A stretch of 64,000 nucleotides of DNA from Costus lasius (GCA_027563935.2 CM050448.1:67341843-67405842); one strand, 5' to 3'. Positions 33,377-46,147 are shown, counted from the stretch's first letter. Made by a program: numbers and translations. The notes: generated by a model from the sequence alone, not told the origin.

Positions 33377-35182
33377 ACAGAAATAGTGTCTCAAGGGTCG
33401 TAGTAGACTATCAGCACCATTACAGCGCCACAGAAGGAGGGTAAGGACACGGAAGAGTGCTACACTAGGGCATAATTTTACAGAACAGATTATACTGAAA
33501 CGGAGAAGTAGGATCAACCACTACTTAATTCTTACATTATGCCCAAAGTCTAACAAACCAGAAAATGACACACCCCAATATCCAGTCCTGAAACACAGAA
33601 CAGAAATTATATGAGTGAATTCCTTACAACTAACCTTAATTCATGTCAAACCATTCTATGTTCTCACAAATGTTTTAACACATTCAAGGTTTTCAGAAAA
33701 TTCACAACATATAAACAGAACAGGAAATATCCACATAACAAACAATTAAATACAGAACAGAAATTATTCATATAACAAACATTTAAACACAGAACAGAAA
33801 TTATTCATGAAATAATCTCCTCAAAATTTCTAAAATCGTGAGCTATAAAATTACTGTAAGGGGCGCCACTTTCAGAACCTTAACAGAACGCACAAATTTC
33901 ATGTAAATAATTTCAGTCCCCCACTACAGATAATTTTAATTACACGCTCGTGAAGAAAACTGACAAAAGCCCCAAAATTGGCTCAACTATATTTTCGAAA
34001 ATTCCTAAGTTCTTAGTTAAATCCCCAATTTTGTTTTCTCTAAAATTTCTCATCAAACAAATAAATTTTAGAAGAACTACAGACCACAATTTAAGAGGTT
34101 AAACCATACAATGTAAATTTTTCTCACAAAGGAATATTCGTCTAACCAAAACATAGCAGATTTATATTGTCAGTTTGCAAAATATATTTTTAGTCCAATT
34201 TCGAACCAAAGCTAGTCAATATTGTATTCAAAATGAATCTCTCTGAATCTAGTTTCCAATAAAACTGGTTTCACAAGATTTCGAATTGTAGGCAGGAAGA
34301 TATAAGGGTTCGAACATAGGAAGGTCAGAATTTCAGATTTCAAGAAAACAGATTCATATATCAGACTTGCGACATTTATTTCAGATCCAATAACTAATCG
34401 AAAATAGGCGTTATGGGAGTCAAAATAAAGCTCTTCGAGCCTACGGTCTAATAAAACTGATTTGACAAGATTTCGAGCTATACCTAGGGAGATATGATGG
34501 TTCGAACACATAAAGGTCGAAATCCAGAATTTCAGAAAACTGATTTTGTACCGCTGGATTGCAATACAGATTGAAATACGAATACCGCTCGGATATGGTC
34601 GATATCATATTCAAATTAAAGCCAAACATATCTAGTTTCATACAAAATTTATCTCGTGCGATTTGGATCTATAGGCCATGAGATATTGGGGTTATAGTAC
34701 ACAAAGGTCAGATTAACGAATGCAGATTTCAGCAGAACAGGATTTTAAAACCCTATAATTATTTGAATTCAACCCCATACGAATAATCATGGCAAATAAC
34801 GAATTTTAATTCGGATTAGACTCCTTAGGATCGAATTACTCACCAGAAAAAAATCGCCCACAGAGAAAACGCCAAAACAGGGGATCAGGGGTCTCCAGAA
34901 AGTTCGTCCACCACCAGTCTGCCACCACCAGCGTCAGAAATTTTGCAGGAGGCGCCAAGCACAGTGAGGGGCGACAACACAAGCGGCTAGGGCAAGAAAC
35001 AAACCAAAAATCGTGAGGGAGAGGAGCTCTCACGAATTTCCCCCCTTTTTTTTTTTATTTCTTTCCACCCCAAACGGGTCCAAGATCCAATAACCCAATT
35101 AACTTAAGTGGAAATCGGCTTTAATGGGCTTACCTGGGCTTAACTACCATGCGCTACTCCAATAACACAGAAATATGCGCCA

Positions 35183-35253
35183 CCATGGTGGAAGAATTCC
35201 AGGAGCAAATAGTCAAGGTTGAGGGTTCGAAGCCCCAACAAAAATAATTATTT
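35183..35253 (+). promoter_or_regulatory. tRNA-like Pol III module, antisense in GyC right LTR
   Basis: GGTTCGAAGCC (35224-35234) is a perfect B box. A near A box, TGGTGGAAGAA (35186-35196), lies 27 bp upstream inside the palindrome CCACCATGGTGG, and TTTTT follows near 35249. Position (about 140 nt from the LTR 5' end) and antisense orientation match the module in GyJ. In the left LTR the B box has one change (27624-27634). Confidence 0.4.
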
Positions 35254-35376
35254 TTGCCCTGTAGGGAAAAAGTCCTACAATTAGGCAAAAATCCCAAAAT
35301 TTTAACCGATAAAAATACATAAACTGAATTTCTAACCTTAAATCATAATTCAGAAATTCAAGGGCGTTACAAGATC

Positions 35377-35565
35377 CCTTTCGCTCTCTTCTTCCAAGGC
35401 ACCATCCAAGCAATGGCGATGGTATGACTCTTATCAATGTATACAAGTTTTAATAGTTGATCATATGACATGCGTGCAACCGATCATCTAGAAACCCTTA
35501 TTTCCGCTGCCCAAAATTTTATATGCGCCACTTTAGGGTTTCGCCCCCTTTATAGGGGACTTTCA
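35377..35565 (+). repeat. 5' LTR of CoB, right part
   Basis: The last 189 bp of the LTR, after GyC and its AGATC duplication, end at CTTTCA. They match 42771-42959. Confidence 0.92.
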
Positions 35566-35567
35566 AT

Positions 35568-35579
35568 TGGTATCAGAGC
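35568..35579 (+). other. Primer-binding site of CoB
   Basis: TGGTATCAGAGC lies two bases after the LTR end. Confidence 0.9.
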
Positions 35580-37379
35580 GAGGTTATAAGCATGTTTTTA
35601 TGATTGCTTGAGGCTTTTGTGATCCATGTTTGCGCTTGTATGCTTAGATCTAAACTACATGCGAAAATTACATGTTAAGTTGTTCATGCGAAAACTTGAT
35701 GAACATGTTTTCTAGTTGGCGCATGTTGTAGTTTTTCTTCAAAACTTGTTAACTTGCGCGCCTCACTTAGATCTATAGCCGCCTACTGTAAAACCTTAGA
35801 CGGGTTATTAGGGTTGAAATCATAGTCGAGTCTAGATCCAACCAGTCTGATCAGACTATCTGACAGCCTAGAAGGGTCGACCAGATGGCATCTGTGCGCA
35901 AGCACAAGGTGGCTATAGGTTGACTGCAGACAGGCGTGTAGCGATGTCTGGTTGAGACAACCAGTGAACGCTCTTGAGTCAGGCCCGGGCTCACACCCGC
36001 TTGCCAGAACTCATGAGGCTCGTTCAGCCCAACGCATGCATTGTTAGCCACTGGGTCAACTCAAGTCAGTTACGACTTGGTGCATGCAAGGGCAGTGGGT
36101 CTGACTAGGTCTGATGAGTGAATCCCTATTAATGAACCGTTGTAAGGTAGTAGGGCACATAAGGAAAATAAAATTGATGCCTATGGGTTTTCGAAAACTT
36201 TATTTTCTTATTGTTGGATTACATCTTGATTGTATCCATGATGATTGTCTATTTAATCTTATGTGGGCTGCCTATTTTAATGTGTGCTGTGCTGGGGCCT
36301 GCGTGCCTGGATTAAACTGTAAATTATTATAATTGTGATCTGCGCATCACATTTTAATTAATTTATTGTGTAATTGACCTGCGTGTCAATCTTGTCTAGA
36401 TAGATTAAAATGTATTTTAATCAGACAAGAGCACAGAGCACACTTGGCAGAGGCGCATGCAGCAGTGGCTTGACCAAGTGGGAGGTCCAGGGTTTGACTC
36501 TGGGACAGGCGCATTTACCTGGTGGGCGCACCTGAGCTGCAGTGGGCGCTTGGGCCCTGGGTTGGGCCAGATGAGATGCAAAAGACCCATGAATAGCTCA
36601 AGTGAAGACTTAAGTTAAATTAAGGTCTTACCTAGGCTTAATGGGCTTTTACCACATAAGATCAGCATGCTTTCTATTTATTGTTTATATAATTAGAATT
36701 GCATGATTTAATCTTCTGCTATCACCATAGGGTTTGCATGATAGTTAAGAAGATAAAAGACCGTTAAAATCCAACGCTAAAATATCAAGCTCGTAAGCCT
36801 TCTGGCGCGAAACCTCACTGTTCTGACTATCGTTGGGGCCGTGTTGTACCCACTCAGTGGGCACGCCCATCTATCTTCAGACGGTGTGTGATTACACCTG
36901 CGTGTTACAGGGAAGGGATTTATCGCTTCTCGTTGCTCAGCATAGCACGTGGTGGTCCAGGGAGTAGGTCGGGTCAGCTTGACCATGTAGGCTACATATG
37001 TGGCGCATATGGTAGCTATATGGAGGCAGCCATCTGTGGGATCAGAGACTGTGTTGTACCAACTCAGTTGGCACAGTCTGCTGGATTGCCCAGATGAAGG
37101 GGAATCGCACGGGTTGGCGATTGGCAGGGATTGCCTACCAGAGATTAGTGCTTGTACTCTCTGTGCATCTTATCTCGCCTGAGCGGGACGCGGAGACCAA
37201 GTATGAAATCTGGATCCCATCTCACTAAAAGAGTTTTACTCTTTCGGGCTGTTTTGCTGGATTTTTCAGCCAGATAAAATAGTGAGAAAAGAATCATTCT
37301 TAAGTCCTGAATTGATTCTCACATTGATACTGACCTTGCTGTTCTTGCATTGTTGTAGATTACTGCAGCAACGAACACC
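35580..37379 (+). other. Untranslated leader of CoB
   Basis: A 1.8 kb leader like that of CoA. It holds the T-arm-like hairpin CCAGGG-TTTGA-CTCTGG at 36487-36503 and quasi-palindromes CCCACTCAGTGGG at 36849-36861 and CCAACTCAGTTGG at 37059-37071. No gene is seen. Confidence 0.6.
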
Positions 37380-40300
37380 ACGAATTTCAATGTGCGATCC
37401 CTACTGGAAAGGGAGAAGTTTGCTGGACCAAACTTCTCAGACTGGTACAGACACCTTAAGATTGTTCTTAAGGCAGAGAAGAAGCTGTATGTCCTCGAGA
37501 CGGCTATACCGCCTCAACCCGCTGCGAACGCCGCAAGGGCGGTTCGGGATGCCTATGAGAAGCATGTCAATGATAGCATTGATGTCGCTTGCCTGATGAT
37601 TGCGTCTATGACGCCAGAGCTGCAGCGTCAGCATGAGGATCTATCTGCTATACAAATTATAGCAAACCTCAAGCTGCTGTATGCTGCACAGGCTAGGACT
37701 GAACGCTACAATTTGACTAAGCTTTTCTTTCAGAGCAAACTGGCTGAAGGAAGTCCAGTGGGAGCTCACGTACTCAAGATGATTGGGTACAAGGAGGCTC
37801 TAGAGAAACTGGGACATACCATCAATCAGGAGCTTGCTGTAGACATCATATTGCAGTCTCTCCCGACCTCTTTCGATCCGTTCATCATTAACTTTAATAT
37901 GAACAAGATCAACTGTACGCCGGCAGAGTTACTGAATATGCTCTTGACTACAGAGTTGACTCTAAAGGGAAAGCCTGTATCCACTGTCTTGATGGTTCCT
38001 TCTAGGAACAAGAAGAAAGGGAAGAAAGGCAAAGCCCCTGTTAAGAGCTACAGCAAGGCTCTGAAACAAAAGGTTAAGCGGTCGAAGGAATACAGATGTT
38101 TCCACTGTGGCCAGCTAGGTCACTGGAAAAAGGACTGTAAAGCGCTCCAAGGAGACAAGAAGGGAAGTTTCGCTTCTGGCTCAGGTATTTTTGTGACTGA
38201 GGTCATGGTTTCTTCTTCCATATCATGGGTGTTGGACACTGCATGTGGAGTTCACATTTGTTCAAATGTACAGGAACTCAAGAGAAGAAGACAGGTGGGA
38301 CAGCATGAGGTGGACCTACGAGTTGGAAACGGGGCACAGGTTACTGCTGTTGCTGTAGGCGTTTATTACATCTCATTACCATCTGGACTTGTATTGGAAT
38401 TGGACAATTGTTATTTTGTACCAAGCATAACGAAAAATATTATCTCTATTCCTGCTCTTGTCAGGAAAGGGTTTTCCTTTGAATGCAATATTTCAAAGTG
38501 TATTATTTCTTTTGATAATATTGTTTATGCTACTGGGTCGATTAACAATGGGTTATTCATGTTGGACATGGAATGTTCTATACAACAAATTGATAACAAG
38601 AAAGCTATGTATGCTGATAACAGCACCTTGCTATGGCATAGTCGTTTAGGCCATATTAACAAGAAGCGCATTAAGCGGTTGCATGATCATGGACTGCTGG
38701 GATCATTCTCCTATGAGGAGATTGATACATGCAAAGCTTATTTAATGGGTAAAATGACGAAATCTCCTTTTCCTAAGAAAGGTCAAAGGGCTTCAGGTTT
38801 ACTTGACCTCATTCACAGTGATGTGTGTGGACCTTTCAGTAAACATGCCAGAGGTGGCTATCTATACTTCATTACCTTTACTGATGATTTCAGTAGATAT
38901 GGGTATGTCTATCTAATGAGACATAAAAGTGAATCTTTTGACAAGTTCAAAGAGTTCAAGAATGAAGTACAGAATCAGCTAGGCCGAAATATCAAGGCAC
39001 TTCGTTCAGATCGAGGTGGTGAATACTTGAGTCAAGAGTTTACTGACTATCTGAAGGAGTGTGGGATTATCTCACAGCTCACTCCGCCAGGAACACTGGA
39101 ATGGAATGGTGTGTCCGAGAGGAGGAACAGAACCTTACTGGATATGGTTCGTTCTATGATGAGTCAGGCTACTCTGCCTTACTCCTTTTAGGGATTTGCA
39201 CTGGAAACAGCTGCAAAGGTACTAAACCGAGTGCCATCCAAGGCAGTTTCAAAGACGCCATATGAGTTATGGTATGGGCAACAGCCAAGCTTGACGTTTA
39301 TCAAGATCTGGGGTTGCGAGGCTTATGTCAAAAAGCTCGCATCTGGGAAACTAGAGAGCAGATCTGAGAAATGTATCTTTGTCGGTTACCCTAAGGAAAC
39401 TAAGGGTTATTATTTCTACGATCCCAAAGAGAACAAGGTTTTTGTTGCTCGGACGGCTATTTTTCTTGAGAAGGAATTTCTTCTGCAAGAGGCCAGTGGG
39501 AGAGAAATAAAGCTGGATGAGAATCCAGAAGTAGGACAAAGTAGTCAAGCACAGTTGGATGAGCCAAGCCAGGAGATCAGGTTACTGAACAACCTGAGGC
39601 TCAGATATCACGGGAACCGCGAAGATCGGGAAGGATCCGTCGACAGCCTGAGTGCTATGACGGAGTCTACATCATTGATGATGAACCCCTCACTTATGCG
39701 GATGCGGTCAGTGGACCGGAATCAGCGAGATGGCTTGAAGCTATGCGAGCCGAGATGGACTCCATGTCAGATAACCAAGTCTGGGATTTGGTTGATCCGC
39801 CTCCGGGAGTAATCCCTATAGGCTGTAAATGGATCTTCAAGAAGAAGATTGACATGGATGGTAACGTGGTTACCTATAAAGGCAGGCTAGTTGCGAAAGG
39901 TTTCAAACAAATCTACGGGATAGATTATGATGAAACTTTCTCTCCTGTAGCTATGTTTAAATCTATTCGGATTATTCTCGCGATAGCAGCATATTATGAT
40001 TATGAGATCTGGCAGATGGATGTGAAGACTGCTTTCCTTAATGGAAAACTGGATGAGGATGTGTATATGACACAACCTGAAGGTTTCACTAATCCATCAG
40101 ATCGTCATAAAATATGCAAGTTAAGGAAGTCCATTTATGGACTTAAGCAAGCATCAAGAAGCTGGAATATTCGTTTTGATGAATCAATCTGTGAGTTTGG
40201 TTTCATCAAGAATGAAGATGACCCGTGTGTATATAAGAGGTTTAGTGGGAGCGTAATCACTTTCCTAGTCCTCTACGTCGATGATATCTTAATCATTGGA

Positions 40301-41256
40301 AACGATATTCCTGAACTGCATGCGGTTAAGGCATGGTTAAGAAAATGTTTCCAGATGAAAGATTTAGGAGAAGCAGCCTATGTATTAGGTGTGAAGATCT
40401 ACAGAGATAGATCTAAGAGGCTTCTCGGGCTGTGCCAGAGTACTTACATCGATAAAGTCCTGGAGAGATTCCATTTAGAAAATTCTAAAAGAGGATATCT
40501 TCCAGTCAGACATGGTCTGAATCTTTCAAAGAGTCAGTGTCCACAAACACAGACTGAGAAAGATGAAATGGACAATACGCCTTATGCTTCAGCTATTGGG
40601 TCCATTATGTATGCGATGTTATGTACTCGCCCAGACGTCGCTTACGGGTTAAGCGTGACCAGTCGGTTCCAAAGTAATCCAGGTCAGGCGCACTGGATTG
40701 CAGTCAAGAACATTTTGAAATATCTGCGGAGGACCAAAGATATGTTCTTGGTGTATGGTGGTCAGGAAGAACTCAGTATTGAAGGATATACTGACGCTTC
40801 GTTCCAATCTGACCAGGATGATTTCCGATCGCAATCAGGCTATGTTTTTAGCTTGAATGGAGGTGTAGTGGTGTGGAAAAGTTTCAAACAATCTATTGTT
40901 GCTGATTACACAACAGAAGCCGAGTATGTTGCAGCCTCGGAAGCATCTAAGGAGGCAGTGTGGATTCGTAAGTTCATTCAGGAACTTGGTGTTGTTCCTT
41001 CGAGTGCAGATCCTTTGGTTATCTTCTGTGATAACACTGGAGCAATAGCACAGGCAAAGGAACCACGGTCGCACCAGAAGTCCAAGCACATACAGAGACG
41101 GTTTCACTTGATCCGGGAGATCATTGATCGTGGCGAGATCAAAATCTGCAAGGTTCATACAGACGACAGTCTGCCTGACCCGCTTACAAAGCCTCTGCGC
41201 AGCAGAAGCATGAGAAGCACTGTAATAATATGGGTTTGAGATTTCTCAACCATTAG
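37380..41256 (+). pseudogene. pol: CoB gag-pol, broken
   Basis: The gag start equivalent is ACG (37380), not ATG. Gag, zinc knuckle (CFHCGQLGHWKKDC), protease (DTAC) and integrase then read open to a TAG at 39189-39191, where Trp is expected in SFWGFA. The same frame continues to about 39570, where a 1-base deletion shifts it. RT and RNase H then read from about 39600 in the new frame, with YVDD at 40274-40285. A further 1-base loss near 41190 (CTCTGCGCAG where sister copies have CTCTGGCGCAG) replaces the normal LRFLNH end. The domains match CoA, CoF and CoG closely. Confidence 0.92.
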
Positions 41257-41266
41257 ATTAAGTGCA

Positions 41267-41276
41267 AGTGGGAGAT
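41267..41276 (+). other. Polypurine tract of CoB
   Basis: AGTGGGAGAT directly precedes the 3' LTR, the usual plant copia form. Confidence 0.85.
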
Positions 41277-42959
41277 TGTTGGGGTATGCCCTTAAGGCTA
41301 ATGTTTGAGGCCTTGGGATTATATCAGTATCATGTATAAACTCTATGTTTATAAAGGCAATGGTTGTTATTCAGGTTGTTACATTATCTGCTGCAATATG
41401 TATACTTCTGAATAATGTCTCAATGATGTTCAGCTAGGCTGACATGCAGTGTAGTCCTTAGTCGAAATATCTTGGTGAACATGAGACAACCTTGATATGA
41501 TTGAGACTAATATGTGTTCTAATCTTATAGGATGCTTTGAGCATGGAATAAGATGTAGACTCATGGGTACATTGGATGTACTGGACAGACCCTACATAGG
41601 ATGTTCAATTGCTTGTCACAATGTGAATAATCCTTGTATGCGAACAAGTGGCATACTTCCTCTGACTTGAGATCACTTGTGTTTCTAAATGATGATTGGC
41701 ATTGTTTTGAGATAGTTCGATATCATTTGAAATATAATGGTTATAGACTATCTTGGATGGTGAGCATGAGTCATGTTAGGGCGCTAGTGATAGACATAGG
41801 ATTGCCATCTCCTTCATTGGAGTGTGATGTTCTAAAGGGCCCCCCTAGATGAGATGATTGAGAAAGTGTATGGCCATACCCAGATGACTATGTTCATCTG
41901 ATCTAATCATTCTCATCATATTGGAGTTACAGGCTTGACACGCTTGTCCAATAAGAACATCCAGTGGCAAAGGAAACATGTATGTCTAGTGAAATGGATT
42001 CACACTTGTGCTGTGGTTTGGGTGTAGTCTTGGAAGACTCTTTCCTTTATATCGGGAGACAGTGATGTGTTGCTAGATACCCCTCACTGATCGTGATAAC
42101 GTAAGTTATCGTTACCGACGTTTAAAGGAAACCCTTAGGGTCGCACAATTTGATGATATGGCTTACTTAAGTCAGATCGTGTGGACTGAATTGTTTGGGT
42201 TCAGTTTAAAGGGATTTAATCTCTGATTGTAAGTGAGATCTGGTCTGATCATGTTTGATTGATTAGGGCTTGAGATCGGTAAGCTTCGATCGAGAGAATT
42301 GATGCTAGATCGGTGAGATCAGGAGCATCAGGAGATGAACGGTTAGATCTGGAGCCTTAGGGTTTAATTGTGATCTAGACCAAATGCTTGGGTTAATTGG
42401 TCTTTGAACCAAACCAAAATGAACCGGCTCATCATATGAGTGCATGGTTCAATGGGAAGAGAAAAATGCGATGGTTCACAAGGAGTGAACGCATCACACG
42501 TTGAGGGGGTTTTTTCTATTTTGGGAAACCATGTTTCCAAAACATGGTCACGCCTCATGTTCGCTCCTCTCACGCCTATTGTCGCCTCTTCCTCTCTATG
42601 CTCTCTCAACTCTCGTGTGTTGAAGGAGTTGACGACAAGGAGGTCTCGGCCAAGCAAGACATCTCTTCTTCCCTTCCATTCGATCAGGAGACTTGAAGGT
42701 CTTTGCTAGCACAAGGATCAACAAGGAGTAGGCGATCTTCTTCTTGTGTGCGCATCTTCTGGAGGAGATCCCTTTCGCTCTCTTCTTCCAAGGCACCATC
42801 CAAGCAATGGCGATGGTATGACTCTTATCAATGTATACAAGTTTTAATAGTTGATCATATGACATGCGTGCAACCGATCATCTAGAAACCCTTATTTTCG
42901 CTGCCCAAAATTTTATATGCGCCACTTTAGGGTTTCGCCCCCTTTATAGGGGACTTTCA
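41277..42959 (+). repeat. 3' LTR of CoB
   Basis: 1683 bp, TGTTGGGG...GGGGACTTTCA. The end CCCCCTTTATAGGGG can form a short hairpin. Confidence 0.93.
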
Positions 42960-44108
42960 AAAATATGCAAATTAAAGAAGTCTATTTATGGACTAAAACA
43001 AGCATCGAGAAGCTGGAATATTCGTTTTGATGAATCAGTTTGTGAATTTGGTTTCATCAAAAATGAAGATGACCCGTGTGTATATAAGAGGTTTAGTGGG
43101 AGCGTGATTACTTTCCTAGTCCTCTACGTCGATGATATCTTGATCATTGGAAACGATATTCCTGAACTGCATGCGGTCAAAGCATGGTCAAGAAAATGTT
43201 TCCAGATGAAAGATTTAGGAGAAGCAGCCTATGTATTAGGTGTGCAGATCTATAGAGATAGATCTAATAGGCTTCTCGGGCTGTGCCAGAGTACTTACAT
43301 CGATAAAGTCCTGGAGAGATTCCATTTAGAAAATTCTAAAAGAGGATATCTTCCAGTCAGACATGGTCTGAATCTTTCTAAGAGCCAGTGTCCTCAAACA
43401 CAGTCTGAGAAAGATGAAATGGACAATACGCCTTATGCTTCGGCTATTGGATCCATTATGTATGCGATGTTGTGTACTCGCCCAGACGTCGCTTACGGGT
43501 TAAGCGTGACCAGTCGATTCCAAAGAAATCCAGGGAAGGCACACTGGATTGCAGTCAAGAACATTTTGAAATATCTTTGGAGGACCAAAGATATGTTCTT
43601 GATTTATGGAGGTCAGGAAGAACTCAGTATTGAAGGATATACTGACGCTTCGTTCCAATCTGACCAAGATGATTTCCGATCGCAATCAGGCTATGTTTTT
43701 AGCTTGAATGGAGGAGCAGTGGTGTGGAAGAGTTTCAAATAATCAATTGTTGCTGATTCCACAACAGAAGCTGAGTATGTTGCAGCCTCGGAAGCATCCA
43801 AGGAGGCAGTGTGGATTCGTAAGTTCGTTCAGGAACTTGGTGTTGTTCCTTCGAGTGCTGATCCATTGGTTATCTTCTGTGATAACACTAGAGCAATAGC
43901 ACAAGCAAAGGAACCACGGTCACACCAGAAGTACAAGCACATACAGAGAAGGTTTCATTTGATCCGTGAGATCATAGATCGTAGAGAGATCAAGATCTGC
44001 AAGGTTCATACAGATGACAATCTAGCTGACCCGCTTACTAAGCCTCTGGCGCAGCAGAAGCATGAGAAGCACTGTAATAATATGGGTTTGAGATTTCTCA
44101 ACCATTAG
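42960..44108 (+). pseudogene. pol: CoA pol, 3' portion (RT YVDD to RNase H)
   Basis: This continues the RT that was cut at 22806, starting at the duplicated AAAAT. It contains YGLKQASRSW, the catalytic YVDD at 43125-43136 and RNase H with GYTDASF, then a TAA at 43740-43742 in place of the Gln in FKQS. The same frame then continues with TTEAEYVAASE, FCDN and HTDDNLADPLTKPL to the normal end LRFLNH at 44108. The codons before 42960 in the longest open frame belong to the CoB LTR and are not part of pol. Confidence 0.92.
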
Positions 44109-44118
44109 ATTAAGTGCA

Positions 44119-44128
44119 AGTGGGAGAT
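44119..44128 (+). other. Polypurine tract of CoA
   Basis: AGTGGGAGAT directly precedes the 3' LTR. Confidence 0.85.
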
Positions 44129-45798
44129 TGTTGGGGTATGCCCTTAAGGCTAATGTTTGAGGCCTTTGGGATGATTTCAGTATCATGTATAAACTATGTA
44201 TAAGTTTATAAAGGCAATGGTTGTTATTCAGGTTGTTACATTATCTGCTGCTGTTATGTATACTTCTGAATAATGTCTCAATGGTGTTCAGCTTGGCTGA
44301 CATTAGCATTGTCCTTAGTCGAGATATCTTGGTGAACATGAGACAGCCTTGATATGATTGAGACTAATATGTGTTCCAATCTTATAGGGTGCTTCGAGCA
44401 TGGAATAAGATGTAGACACATAGGTGCATTGGATGTACTGGACAGACCCTACTTAGGATATTCAATTGTTTGTCACAATGTAAATAATCCTTATATTTAA
44501 GCAAGTGGCATATTTCCTCTGACTTGAGATCGCTTGTGTTTCTAAATGATGATTGGCATTGTCTTGAGGTAATTCAATATCATTTGAAATATAATGGTTA
44601 TTGATTATCTTGGATAATGAGCATGAGTCATGTTAGGACACTAGTGATAGATATAGGATTGCCTCTCCTTGTTGGAGTGTGATGTTCTAAAGGGGCCCCC
44701 TGGATGAGATGATTGAGAAAGTGTATGGCCATACCCAGATGACTATGTTCATCTGATCTAATCATTTTCATCATATTGGAATTACAGGCTTGACACGCTT
44801 GTCCAATGAGAACATCCAGTGGCAAAGGAAACATGTATGTCAAGTGAATTGGATTCACACTTGTGCTATAGTTTGGGTGTAGTCTTGGAAGACTCTTTCC
44901 TTCATATCGGGAGACAGTGATGTGTTGCTAGATACCCCTCTCTGATCGTGATAACGTAAGTTATCGTTACTGACATTGAAGGAAACCCTTAGGGTCGCAC
45001 AATTTGATGATATGGCTTACTTATGTCAGATCGTGTGGACTGAATGGTTTTGGTTTAGTTTAAAGGAGTTTAAACTCTGATTGGAAGTGAGATCTGGTCT
45101 GATCATGTTTGATTGATTAGGGCTTGAGATCGGTAAGCTTCGATCGGGAGAATTGATGCTTGATCGATGAGATCAAGAGCATCAAGAGATGTGTGGTTAG
45201 ATCTTGAGCCATCTGGTTCATATGAGATCTAGACCATGGCTTGGTTTGATTTGGTCTTTGAACCAAATGCAATAGAACCGGTTCACATAAGTGAACGCAT
45301 GGTTCAAAGTGAGAAGACGTTTTGGTTGGTTCGAAAACATGGGCGCATGGCTTGATGACTTTCTATTTTTGGAAGCCATAAGCGTTCCCACGTTGGATAA
45401 CGCCTCAACGCCTCCCTCTCTCTCGAATGAATGCTTCTCCTCTCGTGTGTGTGTCGAGGCTCCACGAAAGAGAAGAGGTAGAGAGTTTTCGCTTAGCCAA
45501 GAAGAAGAACATCTCATCTTCTCCTACATGTTGAAGGACACCTTGGAACTTTGCTAGCACAAAGAAGAAAAGGGAGTAGCCATCGTCACCTTGTGTGCGA
45601 CTGCTTTGGAGGAGAGCCGCTCGCCCTCTATATTCTTCCAAGTCGCCATCCAAATAATGGCCATGGTAACATCCTATCTTCTCATTGCAAGAACTAATAG
45701 TTGATCATATGTTCATGCCATGCGATCTTCATGAAACCCTTGTTTTCACCCATGAAAAATTTTATATGCGCCTGAATTAGGGTTTCGCCCCCCTTTCA
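44129..45798 (+). repeat. 3' LTR of CoA
   Basis: 1670 bp, same length as the 5' LTR, with about 19 differences by eye. It is followed by the CTCGG duplication. Confidence 0.93.
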
Positions 45799-46147
45799 CT
45801 CGGCACGACCATGCCATGTTTTCCTTGGCCGACAACGCCGAGCCCATCACGGCTCTCGGCACGCCCATGCCACCGCCCGTATTCTTCGTGGTAGATTCTG
45901 GTGCTGCCAAACACGGTCGTGCTCACCATCACGGCAAGGCCGTGTTCACCCCTGAAGATCAAATCAAGCCCCGACGACCCCATTTCGACATGCATCACCC
46001 CCCTACCATGTTGCTCCACCCCATGATGATCCAAAGGAGCCCAACAAGGTAACAATCCGGCGATCCCAATGCCAAAGGCTTCCGGACCATTTCTTGGGTG
46101 TCCGTAGCCCCCTCGCCATCCACACCGAAGCAATCCGGCCCAAGGAC
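45799..46147 (+). other. Unidentified GC-rich sequence U, right part
   Basis: It continues the sequence cut by CoA. The frame open on the left stays in phase across the insertion and runs through FFVVDSGAAKHG to a stop at about 46050. DSGA resembles an aspartic protease active site, but no other protease feature is visible. It ends at the LTR-H junction. Confidence 0.4.

Larger units (their letters stand above)
24301..35371 (-). mobile_element. Ty3/gypsy chromovirus GyC, full-length but deleted internally
   Basis: An 11,071-bp minus-strand element is flanked by AGATC at 24296-24300 and 35372-35376. LTRs of 3474 bp (left, 3') and 3475 bp (right, 5') differ at about a dozen sites. It has a primer-binding site, polypurine tract, gag and pol in the order RT-RNase H-integrase. 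The zinc knuckle and protease are missing. It resembles Tekay/Del chromoviruses by its large LTR and integrase tail. It is a young but non-autonomous copy. Confidence 0.93.
31897..35371 (-). repeat. 5' LTR of GyC (right)
   Basis: 3475 bp; its inner end reads TGCAACATCC on the plus strand, where the left LTR has TGTAAC. It is nearly identical to the left LTR, with one single-base length change near 34850. The A/T-rich part resembles nothing coding. Confidence 0.93.
22807..42959 (+). mobile_element. Ty1/copia element CoB, inserted in CoA RT
   Basis: AAAAT flanks the element at 22802-22806 and 42960-42964. The 3' LTR is 1683 bp. The 5' LTR is also 1683 bp once GyC and one AGATC copy are removed. 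Internal length is 5711 bp. LTRs differ at about nine sites by eye (0.5%). The element lies in the same orientation as its host CoA and is of the same family. Confidence 0.93.
13132..45798 (+). mobile_element. Ty1/copia element CoA with nested insertions
   Basis: LTRs of exactly 1670 bp (13132-14801 and 44129-45798) are flanked by CTCGG at 13127-13131 and 45799-45803, a perfect 5-bp target duplication. Removing the two solo LTRs and CoB with their duplications leaves about 5.77 kb of internal DNA, equal to CoB and CoF. The integrase lies before RT, which defines Ty1/copia. The two LTRs differ at roughly 19 sites by eye (about 1.1%), making this the oldest datable copia copy here. The sublineage was not resolved. 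Confidence 0.93.

Noticed and set aside
42864..42959. Start of a 292-codon protein upstream of the CoA RT
   Set aside because: These codons are the end of the CoB 3' LTR. The pol sequence begins only at the AAAAT duplication.
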